Assembly: GCF_000189635.1 (NCBI RefSeq)
Contig: NW_002476244.1
Location: 62,001 to 126,000 of the forward strand
Direction: 5' to 3'
Source of the DNA: Tetrahymena thermophila SB210
Lineage: Eukaryota > Ciliophora > Oligohymenophorea > Hymenostomatida > Tetrahymenidae
DNA: 64,000 nt
Under the pieces are notes generated by a model. It did not search any database, had not been told where the DNA came from, and saw nothing but the letters and a program-made list of their open reading frames with translations. Both the position numbers and the translations under genes were made by a program. Positions 25,095 through 39,300 of this stretch are shown piece after piece. Positions within the stretch are counted from its first letter, which is position 1. Each line of letters opens with the position of its first letter.

Positions 25095-27527
25095 ATGATT
25101 AATATATTTTCTAAACTTGATTTTTATGGAGTTGGACTGAGTTTGAGATATAATGAAGATTAGTACTTCTAAACAAAATTTGGTGGTGTAATTACCCTCA
25201 TAGTTGCATTCCTAATTGGAGTGCAATTTATTTTCAGCATCAAAGAGGTGATTGACAAGAAAAATCCTGAAGTCATATAATCTGAGTAATACAATCCTAA
25301 TCCAGAAAGATTTGATATGAAATATGACACATTCAATTTTTGTATTGGAGTATAACACAGCGGAAACTATTCTCATTATATAGATGAGAGTGTGTATGAA
25401 GTCATAGCAAAACAACAGATAATGCAAAGAGTATTCAATAATTCTACATAATTATATGAATAAAAATACATTTTTATTGACATTCCTATGAAGCCTTGTA
25501 CTCATTCTAGCTTTGGAATTGAAGAAACACAAGACTATTTTTAGAAATTACCTGGTGTAAATAGAATGTATTGTTTGGATAACGCACAATAAGATTTATT
25601 TATTTAAGGTAATTATGATCAAAATGAGTCAGGGATAGTTACAATTACATTTTAAAAATGCTCTAATAAGGCATATTGTAGATAAGAAGATGAAATAGAT
25701 AAAATTTTAACTCATTCATTCGTTGCCTTTTACTCAACTGATGTAATCATAGATTCAAAATAATATGATGCCTTTTAAACAATAGGACGTGATTTATTTT
25801 GGAACATCTCTCCTACGGTGGCCAAAGACGCCTACATTTTTTATAGGAATATATACATTTAAAATAATGAAGGATTTTTTTTTTCAGAAGTCAATTAATA
25901 AAGTACTACAACTTTTAGCTATCAATAAGAGCAGGTAATAACAAATTTATTAGCTCATTTCAATTTAGTTTATTTTAAAATCTGCTTATTTGATCTCAAA
26001 AAAATATATTTGTAATTTATTTAAATTCACAAAAAATTTCTTTTATTTTAACAGATTATTTTTGATGAAAGCTCATACTTCTTTACCCTTTAGTTGAGAA
26101 ATGAAAAATAAAAGTAGACACTAATCCAGAGAAACTATAAGAAGATTGATAGACTTCTTGCTGAAATTGGAGGCATAGCTAAGGCACTTGTAATGGTAGG
26201 CTGGGTGATATGTATTCCTTTGAATAGGCTCATGCTAAACGAAAAGCTGATGAACGATTTATTTAATTTTTAGTAAAAGAGAGATTTGAAGCTAAAGAAA
26301 AAAAAATAGCAGAAAACTCAAGATTAAAATTCTGATTCAAAAAAGTAAATGCAATACCTATACAATGACGCTAAAATAAAAATAGATAAGGATAATAATG
26401 CTTAAGATTGCAACAATAAAATTTAAAATTTGCAAAAATAAATAAATTAAGATGCTTTTCATTCAAACAATTCAAATCAAAAAGATTCAGCCCCACCAAA
26501 TTGTAAAACCCTTTCTAATCAATAAGAAAACTAGTAAGTATAGACAAAAAAAGTTAAAATATTGAATAATTAGCTAAGTCTTGGGGCTTAAAATGACCCA
26601 GACAATTTAAATGATTAATAAGACGAAGTTAATATTTAGCTGAGCTGGTATTAGTATATAAGGTACTATCTGTGGCCTTGGGGAGGATTCAAAAAACTAA
26701 AAAAATCAATAGAAAAAACAGTTTCCTAAGTTCACCACCATCTTGATATTATTTAACTTGTTAGGTTTTAATTAGAATTTGAAAAAATTAAACAATTATT
26801 ATTTGATGAAGATCAAATAAAATTGTTATAGTTTCTACCTAAGCCAATTATCAACTTGGATGAAAACAAAGACAATAACATAGACCCAAAGTACTCTTCA
26901 GCAGTTTCACTTGAAAATAACTCTATATATTATAAAAAACAACAGTCTGAGTAATAGATAAAAAATGAGGTTGAAAAAGCTTTAAATAATATTGTAAACA
27001 AAGAAAATCTTTCATAAATTGATTATAAACTTATAAATATGCTAAACAAATAAAAAGTGTTTTAAATATAATAATTCATCTAGGCAACCCCAAAATACAA
27101 CAGAAAATACAATTTTGATCGCAAATCTAGGATTTTTAAAAAAATAGAAACTAGCTATTACATTGACGAGAGTTGTGGTGATGATGTAAATAGTGAAAAT
27201 ATTACAGTTCAACCTTGTATAAACACTATTTATTAAAGTTTTCCATAAAAAAGTCATCCATCACAACAATAATTAAAAGAAAGTTCATTAGATAAAAACG
27301 AATTACAAAACTTTTCAAATATATCAAATATTTACAAAGAAAATCCTAAATAATGTTAATTAAATAAAATTTAGTAAACAAATAAATCTTCATCTGAATT
27401 ATCTATTTCTTTATAGCTTGATAACTCTCCTAGTAGCTGTTTGAAATAAGTTAATCTTGATGGATAAGTTAATAAATTACCACAATTTAAAAAAGTAGAT
27501 AATAACTATTCTAGCTAATAATTTTGA
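25095..27527 (+). CDS. two-pass membrane protein, tandem family copy 6 (diverged)
   Basis: Exons 25095-25934 and 26055-27527 (770 residues), intron 120 nt at the family position. The N-terminus is MINIFSKLDFYGVGLSLRY. Membrane segment 1 is GGVITLIVAFLIGVQFIF. Conserved ectodomain cysteines are in KPCTHSSF, MYCLDN and CSNKAYC, with an extra Cys in FNFCIGV. Membrane segment 2 is IGGIAKALVMVGWVICIPL. The tail keeps YQYIRYYLWPWGGF and LPKPII but its Gln/Asn-rich parts no longer align with copies 1-5. It is the most informative copy for separating constrained from drifting residues. Function unknown. Confidence 0.86.
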
Positions 27528-28124
27528 TTAAAAATAAATTTTCTAAAAAAATCTATAAAAACCATCTTACTTAGGATAATAAATATAAGTTGAAGCAATC
27601 AACTCAAATTATAAAGTTTTAATCAATTTTCTTTTAACTTAAAAAGCTTATTTTTTTGAGGGATTGAAAAATTTATCATAAGCTACTAATTCAATTTTCT
27701 AATATATAAAAATGTTATAGAACAATTAATTATATTAATTAATTTATTATATACTAAAGTGTAATTTATTTATTTCATTTTTAAAGTGACATGAAATTAA
27801 AAAAAAATACTTTTAAATAAAGATCATGATAAATATTTATAGTTATTTAAATTGATAAGAAATTTATTTTAATTTAAAAATTCTAAGGTAATAAAAAATA
27901 ATAGGTCAATTGTGTATATTCTTAATCTATAAGTGATTTCTCCTAAAATAATCTTTGAGCAAATAATCAAGAAATTTTGCTCTTATTTTGAGGTTGAAAA
28001 TTAAAAAATTTAATATAACCATTAATCAATTAACTTTTTTGATAAAAAAAAAATAAATAAAAAAATATATAAAATCAGTATTATTTTTATAGATAAAATA
28101 AAGTCTTACTTACATAAATACATA
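27528..28124. other. intergenic DNA between copies 6 and 7
   Basis: AT-rich; nothing recognised. Confidence 0.5.
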
Positions 28125-30573
28125 ATGAGTTCTCTTGCGTAAAGTCTTAAAAACAATTTTAGGAATTTGGATATATATGGGATAGGATTTAACTTAAGGT
28201 ATAACTAAAGTTAAGTATTTTAATCAAATTTAGGAGCTTTAGCATCTATTTTTATAGCCATTTTTATATTAGTCTAGCTTTATTTTTCTTCTTAAGATAT
28301 TATATTTAAGAAAAATCCTGAGGTAATTTAGTCAGAATAGTACTAACCTAATCCAGAATAATTTGATATGAAGAAAGACACTTACAACTTTTCTATCGGG
28401 GTCTAGTACCCAAAAAATTGTAGCCACTTCATAGATGAATCTATCTATGAAGTATTTGCTCAACAAATAACTATGTCTAAAGTAAAAAGCAATATAACTG
28501 GATAATTTGAGTAAGTTTGGAATTATTAAGAAATTCCTATGAAACCATGCAAAAAAGAAAATTTTTAATTAAATAGCACGAGCTAGTATTTTAATAATTT
28601 GCCTAACATCGACTAAATGTATTGCTTAGCCGATGAAAATTAAGATGTATTCATACAAGGAAACTTTGATTAAGACACTTACGCTTTAATTAGAATAGAA
28701 TTTAGACCATGTGTTGGTAAATCTTACTGCAGAAAATATGATGAAATTATTAAAATTCTCACTTCCTCTTATGTTGCAATGTATATGTCTGATGTTATAG
28801 TTAATCCTGGAGATTTAAATCCTTTTCAGCATGTAGGAAAAGATATATTTTGGAATAACTCACCTCGAGTTTCAAGAGACATTGATATATATTTTAGAAA
28901 TATAGTTATGTAGAGTGATGAAGGTGCCTTATTTACAGATATAGGAACTCTAAAATCAACCTAATATAGCTATTTTTAAGAATCAGTAATAACATTCAAT
29001 TATATTTAAAATAATTAATAGATTATCTAAGAATATATTTAATAAAAGCAAGGCAATTTTATTGAAATTTTCCAAATAAATTTATATTTAAGAGTTTTTA
29101 TAATATATTTAAGTATTTTTTTTAAAAAAGATTATTTTTGAGGAACAAAACTATTTTTTTTCGGTCTAATTAAGATTCGAAAAGTAAAAATAAACAAATT
29201 ACGTGAGAAAATACAAAAAAATAGATAGATTACTTGCAGAAATAGGAGGAATAGCAAAAGCTTTAATTATGATTGGATTTTTTTTTATTCACCCAATCAA
29301 TTAAATATTGTTAAAGCAAAACATAATCAATGATTTATTCATTTTCTAGAAATGTTCAGAAAAAAATGAATAGAATGAAACAAAACTTGGAAAACTAATT
29401 TAATGTAATAGTAAAGTAAAAATATAAAAGTCAAAAAAAGAGGATAATAATTTAAAAGGATAATAAAATTTAAAAAAGTAACCTTTGAAATTCTTTAAAA
29501 ATTCATCTTAATTAAATCCATAAAAAAGTCCTCTTACAATTAATATTTCTGTGAATTAAGACTAAAAGTAAAGCTCGTAATAAATTTCACCTTAACGTAT
29601 TATTGATTTAAACCAATTTCAAATAAATTAAGATGCGAGTAACAAAAATAAGAATGCTACAGGCTTAAATAAAATAATAAACCATAACAATACAAATACA
29701 TAATATGAATAAAATTAATTTCAAAAATTTTAACTTACATGGAGCTAATATATTAAATATTATCTGTACCCATGGGGTGAAATTTAAAGAGTGAAACAAT
29801 TTGTGGAATAAACAACTAAAATCTTCTATTAACATCTAGATTTAGGAGAAATTATAAAAAAATAAATTGAATTTGAAAAAATAAAATAGATTTTACTTGA
29901 TAGCGATTAGGTAAAAATATTGGAATATTTACCAAAGCCAACATTAGATATGTCTTAATTATTAAATCAAAAGAGTATTAATCTTTCCATTATTTAGAAA
30001 TCAATTATTCAGTAAAGCCCAATCCTGTTAAACTAACAAGAATAAATTTAAGAATAATAAAAGATTGAAGATGTCAAAGTTGCTGTCACACATTTAAAAA
30101 AGAAATTAGAAATCAACTAGATTGATAAAAAATTATTAAAAATAATAGAAAATAATGGCTTTTGTCATTTAAATAATCATGAAGGATTAAATGAGACTGG
30201 AGTAAATAATAAATAGACTAATTTTTAGTCGAAATACTCTGAATAAAATTAATTAGATGCTTTACTTGAGAATACTATTCCATCTCCATGTCTAGAAAAT
30301 TTGGATGAAGATAAATTTAAATAGCTAATTTACAATTCTAAGAATAAAATATAGTTTAATACGAATGGGAAAGTAAACTAAAAGTACTTAGCGGATAAGT
30401 CTACTGAGCTTTAGAAAAGAATCATTGATGATCCAAATCAATTACATGCATTTCTCTCTTCGTCTTCCTGTGTTCTTGGAATTGCAAATCCAGAAATCAG
30501 TGAGGATGGTTAAATAAATAGTTTTCCATAAACTAATAGCTACATATCTTCAAATAAATATATTAAAAACTGA
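28125..30573 (+). CDS. two-pass membrane protein, tandem family copy 7 (most diverged)
   Basis: Exons 28125-28985 and 29131-30573 (767 residues), intron 145 nt at the family position. It has a longer N-terminus (MSSLAQSLKNNFRNLDIYG). Membrane segment 1 is ALASIFIAIFILVQLYF. The four family cysteines are retained (KPCKKENF, MYCLAD, CVGKSYC). Membrane segment 2 is GIAKALIMIGFFFIHPI. The tail block reads SQYIKYYLYPWGEI with YLPKPTL. It is the last gene of the array, and the next gene downstream is unrelated. Function unknown. Confidence 0.85.
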
Positions 30574-31125
30574 AAATTCTGAATTTACTTTTAAAAAAAC
30601 TATATTATTAGATATTTATTAACAAAGTTTTGAAATTTTTGTAAGTGCTTACTCACTTCTTAATGTGTATTACTATAAAAATTTAAAAATTTTAAAGATT
30701 CTTTAATTGGAAAAAATCAATAATTTAAATCTAAATTTAATTTGATTATTTTTTTAATCTTTATCTTTTTAAAATATTTTTACTAAAAATATCAAAAGTT
30801 TATGTCTTATTTAAGTTTTTGAACTAAGCTATAAATCTGAAGCCACCAAGTTTTTATTAAATACATTTAGATTATTTCTTATTTAATTATCCTTAACTGT
30901 TTATATTTTGGAATTTTTTTAAATAATGATTATGTAGACCAAATAAATAAATATATGGTTAATATTTAACTTCCAAGCATTTCTTTTTTCTATGTATTTT
31001 TCAAGCAATTTTAATCAAACATAATTCAGTAAAGTAAATATAAACCACAAGTCTAAACAAATTATTTTGTAAGTGTATTCGTTTGTTTTGAATAATATTA
31101 AGCTTTTTCATTTAAAAAACTGATA
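30574..31125. other. intergenic DNA
   Basis: AT-rich; nothing recognised. Confidence 0.5.
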
Positions 31126-34100
31126 ATGGGAGATGATGAAACTGAAGTAAATGACCTTATATAGCTTAATCTCCTTGAAATATCTGATATTCTTCAAAAG
31201 CAAAACATAGAAATACTAAAACATCTTGGTTAATTCTCAAAAAGATTTGATGATAAATACAAAGTTTTTATAAATGAATCCATCAAAGTAAAATATTAAA
31301 GAAACTTAAAAATATATTTGATCTCATTTAAAAATTATTTTTTGTATAAATAAAATAGAACGTGAGCAAATCTCTTGAGATACAAAGCTTCAAATTCGTT
31401 GGATAGATTTGGAAATATCTTTTCAAAAATGTCAAAATGATGTAGTAATAGCAGTAATCAAAACAATTAGAAGAATAAAAATAATAGAATGAGGAAAATA
31501 ATTTGATAAAATGCGCTTATGAAGCAGCAACTATAGATTTGAAAGAATTTTTAAAGTCAAAAAAGGTTTTAGATTATGTTAATTAACAGCAAAGCTAAAA
31601 TCAAACTCTTTATGGTACTGATAAATTCAAAAATGATTAATCTACAAATGTAAATGAAGTGTAACAGCAGCAAAGATAGTTAATTAAAAATGAAAACTAA
31701 TAGCCTGAAGAAGGATTTTATTCTGAGTCAACTTCTAGACGATCATCTATTCTGATTAATGATGAATCCTTTTCATTTTAACCAGATGCTACTCAATTAA
31801 GCATCAAATCATAGCTAAATAACTCATAGATCTCCTAACTAAATTAAAAAAATTAAGCAAATGAAAATAAAAGCAATGAAAAGATTTATATTGTAAAGTA
31901 AAAAGTTACTCTTTTTGATGAGAGTTAAGCTACTTAAATTAAAAATCTGTAGAAAGAGCTCAGTTTTGCCAACAAAAAACTTTATGATATGCATCAATAA
32001 CTCCTCGATGTTACTACTGGATATATTAGGGATGTCAATCATTTCAAAGATTTAGCTTTGGGTCATTTTAAATTAAATAGCGAGGACTTTTTTGAAGTTA
32101 AATATTTTGATTCTACTTAAATACTTGATGAAAAATTAAGAATTTTACTTAATGACAAGATTGATGATATGAAAAGACAATGTTAAAAGAAATTATAGGA
32201 AATTTACATAAAATATAAAACAGCTACTAACGAGTTAGATAAGCTTACAAAATGTTTAAATACATTTTTAGAATAAAATAACTATTAATAACACTTAAAA
32301 ACAGCATTTTAATAATAGCCAAACGATTATCTATTATGGAAAGCTATTTAAGATATAAAAGGTCTTGATTTTTTATTCAACTTAATCGAGAACTAAAAAC
32401 CTCAATATGGTATTAAATATACTGAAATAGATGCGTTCTTATCAAAGACAAAAGCTTCAAAGAGATAGTTTATTTTATTTTAAAATATTCTTTAAAAATA
32501 ATATGATGAGCTGAGCTAAAACTACAAGGCTATGGTACAAGCAGCAGAAAATAATATATCGGAAAGTTTATAAAAATGCTTGGAGGTAGATTAAAGCATA
32601 GAAAAATGTATTACAGATGCTTTAAGAAGAAAAGAAGAAGCCATAACATAATAAATTGAGCAAAGATGTAAAATTTAATTAAATTTTCTGATAAATTAAT
32701 TGCAATTTTTGAATAAAAATCAGTATTTGAAGAGTTTGACCAAAAGAGGATGCAGTTGTATGAATAATTTAAATTTGATGATACTTCTGCAAGGAGATTG
32801 TAAGCTCTTGAAAGAAAATTAGCATTCTAAAAATGGAGATTTTGTGTTTAGATTTTGATGAATAAACAAATATCTAAAGAAAAGCTAGTGAATCTTTTAA
32901 ATTTTTAAAATAAGCTCAAGAGAAATATTCCAAGTTCAATTGAAGAGGTTTATGAAAATATCAAAGTAAATTTTATATTTAATAAAAATAAAAAATGTTT
33001 AACAAATAAAAAATATAGGATGCAAACGAAGAATAGTAAGTAAATACTACTTAATAGAATACCATTTTTAGATATGAGTGGAGTTATGAATAAGAGCTAG
33101 AAAAGAAAGAACTTTAAATTATGGAACAAAATGAAATAATTTAAGTTCTTTAAAAAAAAATTTAATATTTATATGAACAAAATAAGCAAATTGCTTCAGA
33201 TAGGTTTAAAATTTTACAATAAAAAATCATATTAGATGGGAAAGTATCACTTTTAAAGCTAGCCTTCAAGGAAATCTGCAAAGTGGTGAAGTATGAATAT
33301 AATCTTTAGATCAATGAAGCATCCTTCTAAAGTGAAGAAACAAAAGGAAGAGTAAAGTAATTTTTAAAAGATATTCGTTATTCTGCAGAAGACGATTAGG
33401 TTCTGATATAATATTAAATAGACAGTGCAGCTTAAGCTATGTCTAGCTTGGTTAAATAAAACAAAGGATACTTAAGTAATTCATTGAAATAAATAAAGGA
33501 AATAGATGTGTAAACTGATGTTAAGGGTATTAATTAGTCCTTAGATAAACTTGAAAAAGAAATAATGTCTTTGAATAGAGAATTCAATGAGTTATAAGTT
33601 TCGAATTAATAATTTACGCAACTTCAGGTTAGATTTATTTAAAAGAAATTTATTTATCAATTATTTATTTAGTTATTTTTTGTTTTAAAAACCAAAAAAA
33701 GCTTGAGAATATTTAAAAGTAAAAAATCCAAAATTAAATTGCAGAAAAGTTAAATGAAAGCAATACAATAGAGATACTCTAAACTTCTAGCTAAAAAAAA
33801 TAAAATAAAAAAATTATAGATTTGGAATCTGAATAATTCAAAATGATAAGATAAACATCTTAAAATTTGCAAAGGAGTGGCAGCTAGAGTCATGATGAAG
33901 ATGATGATACACATTATTTGGCATTAAAAAAAATACAACACAGAACTATTGAAAAAAGCAGTTTAAATCATTAAGTGAAAATTAATTCACCAAAATAAAA
34001 TCTTAATCACAGCAATTCATTTATCTAAAATACACAATCACCAATCATCTAAATGACACAATTTGAAAGAGGTGTTTTTAATAGATTGTGGAATGAAGGA

Positions 34101-35243
34101 AGTAAAAAAAAGTAGAGGCTTGATAAAATGAAGGCAGAATAATAAAAAAAGGATTTCTAAACATGGTAAGAGACCATTTCTTCTTTTAATTAAAATCAAA
34201 GTGGTTAAAATAATTAACTTCAAAATCAAGCGAATGAGGTCACCTAATTAGATAGATAAAAATCAGATATGCAGCAACATATGTAAAGTTATTTTAATGG
34301 GTTTTAGATAATTAATGTGTATTTTTTTAGCCAACAGCTATAAATGATGAATAATTCAGGGTTTTTAAATTAAAAAATGTTGTAATAAGGAAACACAGAT
34401 TTAAAATAACACATTATGTAATAAAATATTTCTGGAGGTATAAATGTTATTCTAGATTCTGAATTTATAAGAGAAAATGCACAAAATAGGAATTATTCTA
34501 AAACTCCAGTAAACTTAAATAGTAATAATTAAAATCCTAATAAAAGTAACTCCCCTTTAGTTATGGCTAATTCTAGGAGTTATTATTAAACTTTAAAGAA
34601 GTAATAAATATTTTATTATTGTAATAAATGAAATTTTTGTTTATCATTATTTATAAAATAAAATAGTTCTGCTATTAAGACGGAAGGAGATTAAAAGAGT
34701 AAAAAACAAGAGTCATTTATAAGATATTTTAATGAAGAAAACGAAGGTCGTCAGACCATATTCTTTCCCCAATAAAATAAAAGTATTAATTTTTTTTTTT
34801 TTTGATAGAAAATTAAAATAATTTTATGTTAAGCTCCAATGAAAGAATAAAAATAGACATAAAATTAACAAAGGTCATAATCAACTATAAATAATAATGA
34901 AAAATCAGGTAAATTATTAATCATTCCTATTTTAATATAATTTTTAATAAAATTAGAAATGGTTAGACTTAGGAGGAATAATCACTCAAAATCAATTTTA
35001 CCTGCTACAAATTAAAATAATTCATAAAATTAAAAAAACTTTATGATTAAAGATGGTAGTATACAGCTTTTACCTTCTATAGATAACACTCACAACAAAT
35101 CACCCACTATAACATAAAACTTTAATCAAAACGTATAGAAAAAAAGGAAGTTAAACTTAAAATAACCAAACACAAACTAAAATTTAACATTCGATTTTTC
35201 TTCCTTGAGAATAGATTTACAAAATAACCATAAATAATCTTGA
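31126..35243 (+). CDS. large coiled-coil protein, Gln/Asn-rich tail
   Basis: Eight exons: 31126-31287, 31359-32667, 32724-32965, 33019-33627, 33702-34600, 34667-34782, 34834-34908 and 34957-35243. Seven GT...AG introns of 51-74 nt, all phases consistent, give 1232 residues. It begins MGDDETEVNDLIQLNLLEIS. Residues about 240-800 are dense in Lys/Glu/Leu/Gln with heptad-like spacing (for example RILLNDKIDDMKRQCQKKLQ and EKKELQIMEQNEIIQVL), typical of extended coiled coils. The last third is Ser/Asn/Gln-rich and likely unstructured. No catalytic motif is visible. It could be cytoskeletal or basal-body associated, but that is a guess from composition only. Without splicing the frame breaks at TGA several times, so the exon model is well constrained. 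Confidence 0.8.
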
Positions 35244-36310
35244 AATTTTCAATTAATAAATAAATATACTACTCTATCATTTTATCAATTTTAGAAAATT
35301 CTAAGTGAGCTTTATGTATTTGAATTGTCATTTTTAAATTAAATTTTTGTAGTTTTAGATGATATGTTTTATATTCTTAAAAATATAAAACAGAAAGTAG
35401 AAATATTTTTATCTTATGACTGTAATAGTAACTCTCTCTTTAATTGTTATTTAATGTTTGAAAGTTCTATGCAGAGTTAAAATTATTTATCAAATAAACC
35501 AAAATGGTAATATAAAATTCCTACAAAATATAATTAATTAATTAAGATTTCATCTAATGTAGATAATTTTAACTCTTTTCTTTTTTACTAAAGTTTATTA
35601 AAATTTTTATCTTCATTTTTGTGGTTATGATAATTAAATTAAAATGGAGATGTCTATATTCAATAATCTTCTTATCACTTCATAGATGTTTTTGCAGATT
35701 ACTGATTAGCTTTGAAATTTGATTTTGAAATTTAAAAATTAAAAAATGCATGTCCAGTGCAATATCTTAAATTAAAAAGTCAGTAAAAAATTATAAATTT
35801 ATTTGCTTTTGATAATGAGTATGTAATTTATCTATGAAGTTATAGGAATAATTAACAAAATGAAAGGTATATGTTTTTTTTACCGATAGTTAGAGATTTT
35901 ATTTGAAAATATTTGAAAAAATATCTAACAAATAAAATGATTGATTTATTTTTTTAAAAATGATGACTTAAATTTTAGAGATCAAATTGAAAATTCAAGC
36001 TAGCATTTAATATTATATATGCACATATAAATGCTCGTAGGCATGTATGTATTTATATTTGTATGCAGAGTTTTCAAATAAAAAGAAAAATATAGCTTAT
36101 TAAATATAATTTATTTTTTGCATCTGAAACATCTTTTTGTGTGGATTTAGATTAATATATTAGGCAAGAGAAGATAGCAATAAAATTAAATAAAAAAATA
36201 ACACTCTAGTAACTTTTACAAAGAGAATAAAAATAGTGTAAGCCTTCTGCGATAAAAAAACATTCTGAAGCCAATTTTTATATTAATAAGACATAGGTTA
36301 TTGTCAAGAT
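35244..36310. other. intergenic DNA
   Basis: 1.07 kb, AT-rich; no gene or RNA recognised. Confidence 0.5.
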
Positions 36311-39300
36311 ATGGAAATAGAATAATTAAGACCATACTAAGTGGATTATGATAAATTCAAGACCCACTTCGAGTTTATCGAGAATGGCACAAGTATAGCA
36401 TTTGGAGATTATAAAGTAATGAAAAATGTAGAAACTGGGCAATTAGTCTTAATTAAGCCTTAGGAAACCAACTCTTTACAAGAGACTGAAGAACTTTTAA
36501 CCACTATTCAAGATATCAATATTAGACTTAATTAGTGTCCTTACTTCCTTTAGTTTTTAGGCTTTACTGAAGTTCCTCCTGAGGATCGTATTACAGAACT
36601 AAATTCTTCAGGTCGTAAATTAAACTAAAGTGTAGATTAAAATTTGATATACTTAGTTTTCGAGTATTTTAAAGATACAATTGAATAACTTTGGCCAACC
36701 ATTTCCCGTTCAGGAGAAGAAAAAGTTGAAGAATTATTAAAGCGATTGTCTGTTTCTATGACTTAGAGTTTCGCAACTTTAGAACTGATAGGACAAGCTC
36801 ATACAGATGTCTCTTTATAGAATATAATATGCTATAAAAGCGAGACTGATGGATTACATCATTTTAAATTAATATATTCTTAATATACAACCTCAGCTTT
36901 CAGACAGGTTATGGATTTTCAATAAAATTAAAGCAAGTAATTCAATTATTTATCAATTAAAACTTTTTTAACCATGATTAATAGAGTGATATACCAAATT
37001 AAATAATGCAAATGCTTAGAATAAAATAGGTTAATTACTTATAAAAGTTAAAGCTCTGAAAATAGAGGATATTTAAAACTTAAGAAAATTGCATTTAGCA
37101 TTTAGCAAAGCAAATTCTTTAAGCTTCTACTGATAAAAATGAAGAAAGAAAAAAATATCAAATGAACAAATATAGAAATTAACTAAAAATAGATTAATCT
37201 TTTATTTATATTTTTGATAAAAAATAATGATCAAATAGAGAGAGATAATTTTAAATAATCAGCATTAAGATTCATATTGCATTTATCAATCAGATATTGT
37301 TTAAAGAAGCTCTATTTTTGAATAAATAAATAAAAAACAATGTTTTTTGAAATACATTTTATTTATTTATTTATTATTTATTTTAATAGTTACTTTTTGG
37401 CTCCAGAAATAAGAGAAAAATTAGATAGCAAAGTTAGATCATCAACAGGGTTAGACCCATAAAAGATTGATGTATACGCTTTTGGATAGATGGTTTTATT
37501 TTTAGCTAATTTTAAAGATGAATCATTAGATATGAATATGAAACAAAACTTAAGAGATCCTGCATTTATAACAAAATTGCTTAGCTTCGTTAAGAATAAT
37601 TATTCACATGAGTTTTATTACTTAATTAACTAGATGATAGATAATGACAATCATAAGCGTCCAACATTCTAGATGATTTCTTTTAGACTATAGCATATTA
37701 ACTTTTATAAAAGTAAATTTATATCGATTTTATGCATCAATTATAACAAAAATATATGTATATAGCTGCTGACGACCGTAATTGGGGAACAAATTATTCT
37801 AATTAGGGTAACGGAAGTAATAGTAAAGTAATTAGCCCTTAGCTTCAAAGTTAGTTAAATCATTTAGAGAAAAAGCCTTTAATAGAGCGTGCTCAAGAAA
37901 TTAGATAGGAAATTTTCTCTACAAAAAGAAATTTAAATGGCGAAAATAATCATTTACCTTATCGTAGACATGATAGAAGCGTATCCCATAACTAGAATAT
38001 CAGTAATTATAATGGTGCCAGTAAATATGGAAACGGTTCTCAAATTTCTTATTTCACACCTGGTAGATTAAATCATCAGAAAAAAACGAGCAATCAATTA
38101 ACTCCTGGAAGTCAGTAAAGATTCAGTTACAGTCCTGTAAGTCATAGTCCTTATCAACGTAGAATAAATAATGTTTCTGTTCATCCTAATTAAGCAGGCA
38201 GCAATATCTACCAAAGCCAATATGGTCATGGATTTCGTACTGATAATTAGTCTAATTATAGTCGTTAATCTCCTTATAATAACTAAAGCAAGAGTAAAAT
38301 GTATAATTAAGAACTTTACAACTAGGAATTCTTTGAGAAGATGTTGTAGGAATTAGAAAAAAGCTTGATAATAGATGATAATTTAAATTTAAAGACTGAC
38401 GTAGTGCGTAAAGAATACCAAGATGGATCTGTCTATATTGGAGAAATAGGATTTAATGAATTGGGATAAGAAGTCAGATAAGGAAAAGGTATATATTATT
38501 ATAAAAATTTTGACGGTAATAAAATATACACCTAGCTTATTCCTTTATCTTAGTTCGGGGAAGTTTATGCTGGGGATTGGAAAAATAATTTATTTGATGG
38601 AAATGGTGTTTATTTGTTCTCTTCTGGGGAGCGTTATGAAGGGCAACTCCAAGAGGGTTAGAAAAGTGGTAAAGGTACTTATTTCTACTCTAATGGAAAC
38701 TAATATGAAGGCGACTGGTACGATGACATGAAGAATGGGTATGGACATTTTTACTTTAATAACATCGGAGAAAGATACGAAGGTGAATTTTAAAATGGTT
38801 AACGTCATGGTCATGGCACATATGTTTTTTCAAATGGAGATATGTAACTAATTAGACAATTAATATACTTATTTAATATCTGTATTTAATTAAAAGATTT
38901 ATTGGATAATGGTATTTTGGTGAAAAAAATGGAAAAGGAGAAGTATAATTTGTTGATGGATCTAAGTTTGAAGGAGAGTGGAAAGCAAACTAACCTAATG
39001 GTTATGGCAAAATGTTATACCAAAATGGTGATATTTATGAAGGAAATTTCACATGTGGTATCAAAGAAGGAGAAGGAATATACATCCACAAAATGGCAAA
39101 TTCCAAGTATTAAGGAACTTTTAAAGTAGATGAGCCATAAGGATATGGTTAATTCCTTTATGCTAACAATGATGTGTAAGAATTTAGATTTTATTAAAAA
39201 TAGATTAAATCAAATAAAATATTTAGGTATGAAGGTGAAATTAAAAGTGGGTAAAGACATGGAAGAGGAGTTTACACTTATATGTAAGAAAAGTTTAAAT

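Larger units (their letters stand above)
5166..30573 (+). repeat. tandem array of seven paralogous membrane-protein genes
   Basis: Seven head-to-tail genes start at 5166, 8925, 13131, 17681, 21842, 25095 and 28125. All have the same two-exon layout, the same splice position and the same landmark motifs (GIGLRY start region, four conserved ectodomain cysteines, EIGGIAKAL second membrane segment, YYLWPFG tail motif). Copies 2/3 and 4/5 are the closest pairs. Copies 6 and 7 are the most diverged and shortest, which suggests that growth by local duplication went on over a long period. Confidence 0.93.

Noticed and set aside
5166-30573. Calling the tandem family P2X or ASIC-type channels
   Set aside because: Only the two-pass layout with a cysteine ectodomain is shared; no pore or ligand motif of those families is visible.
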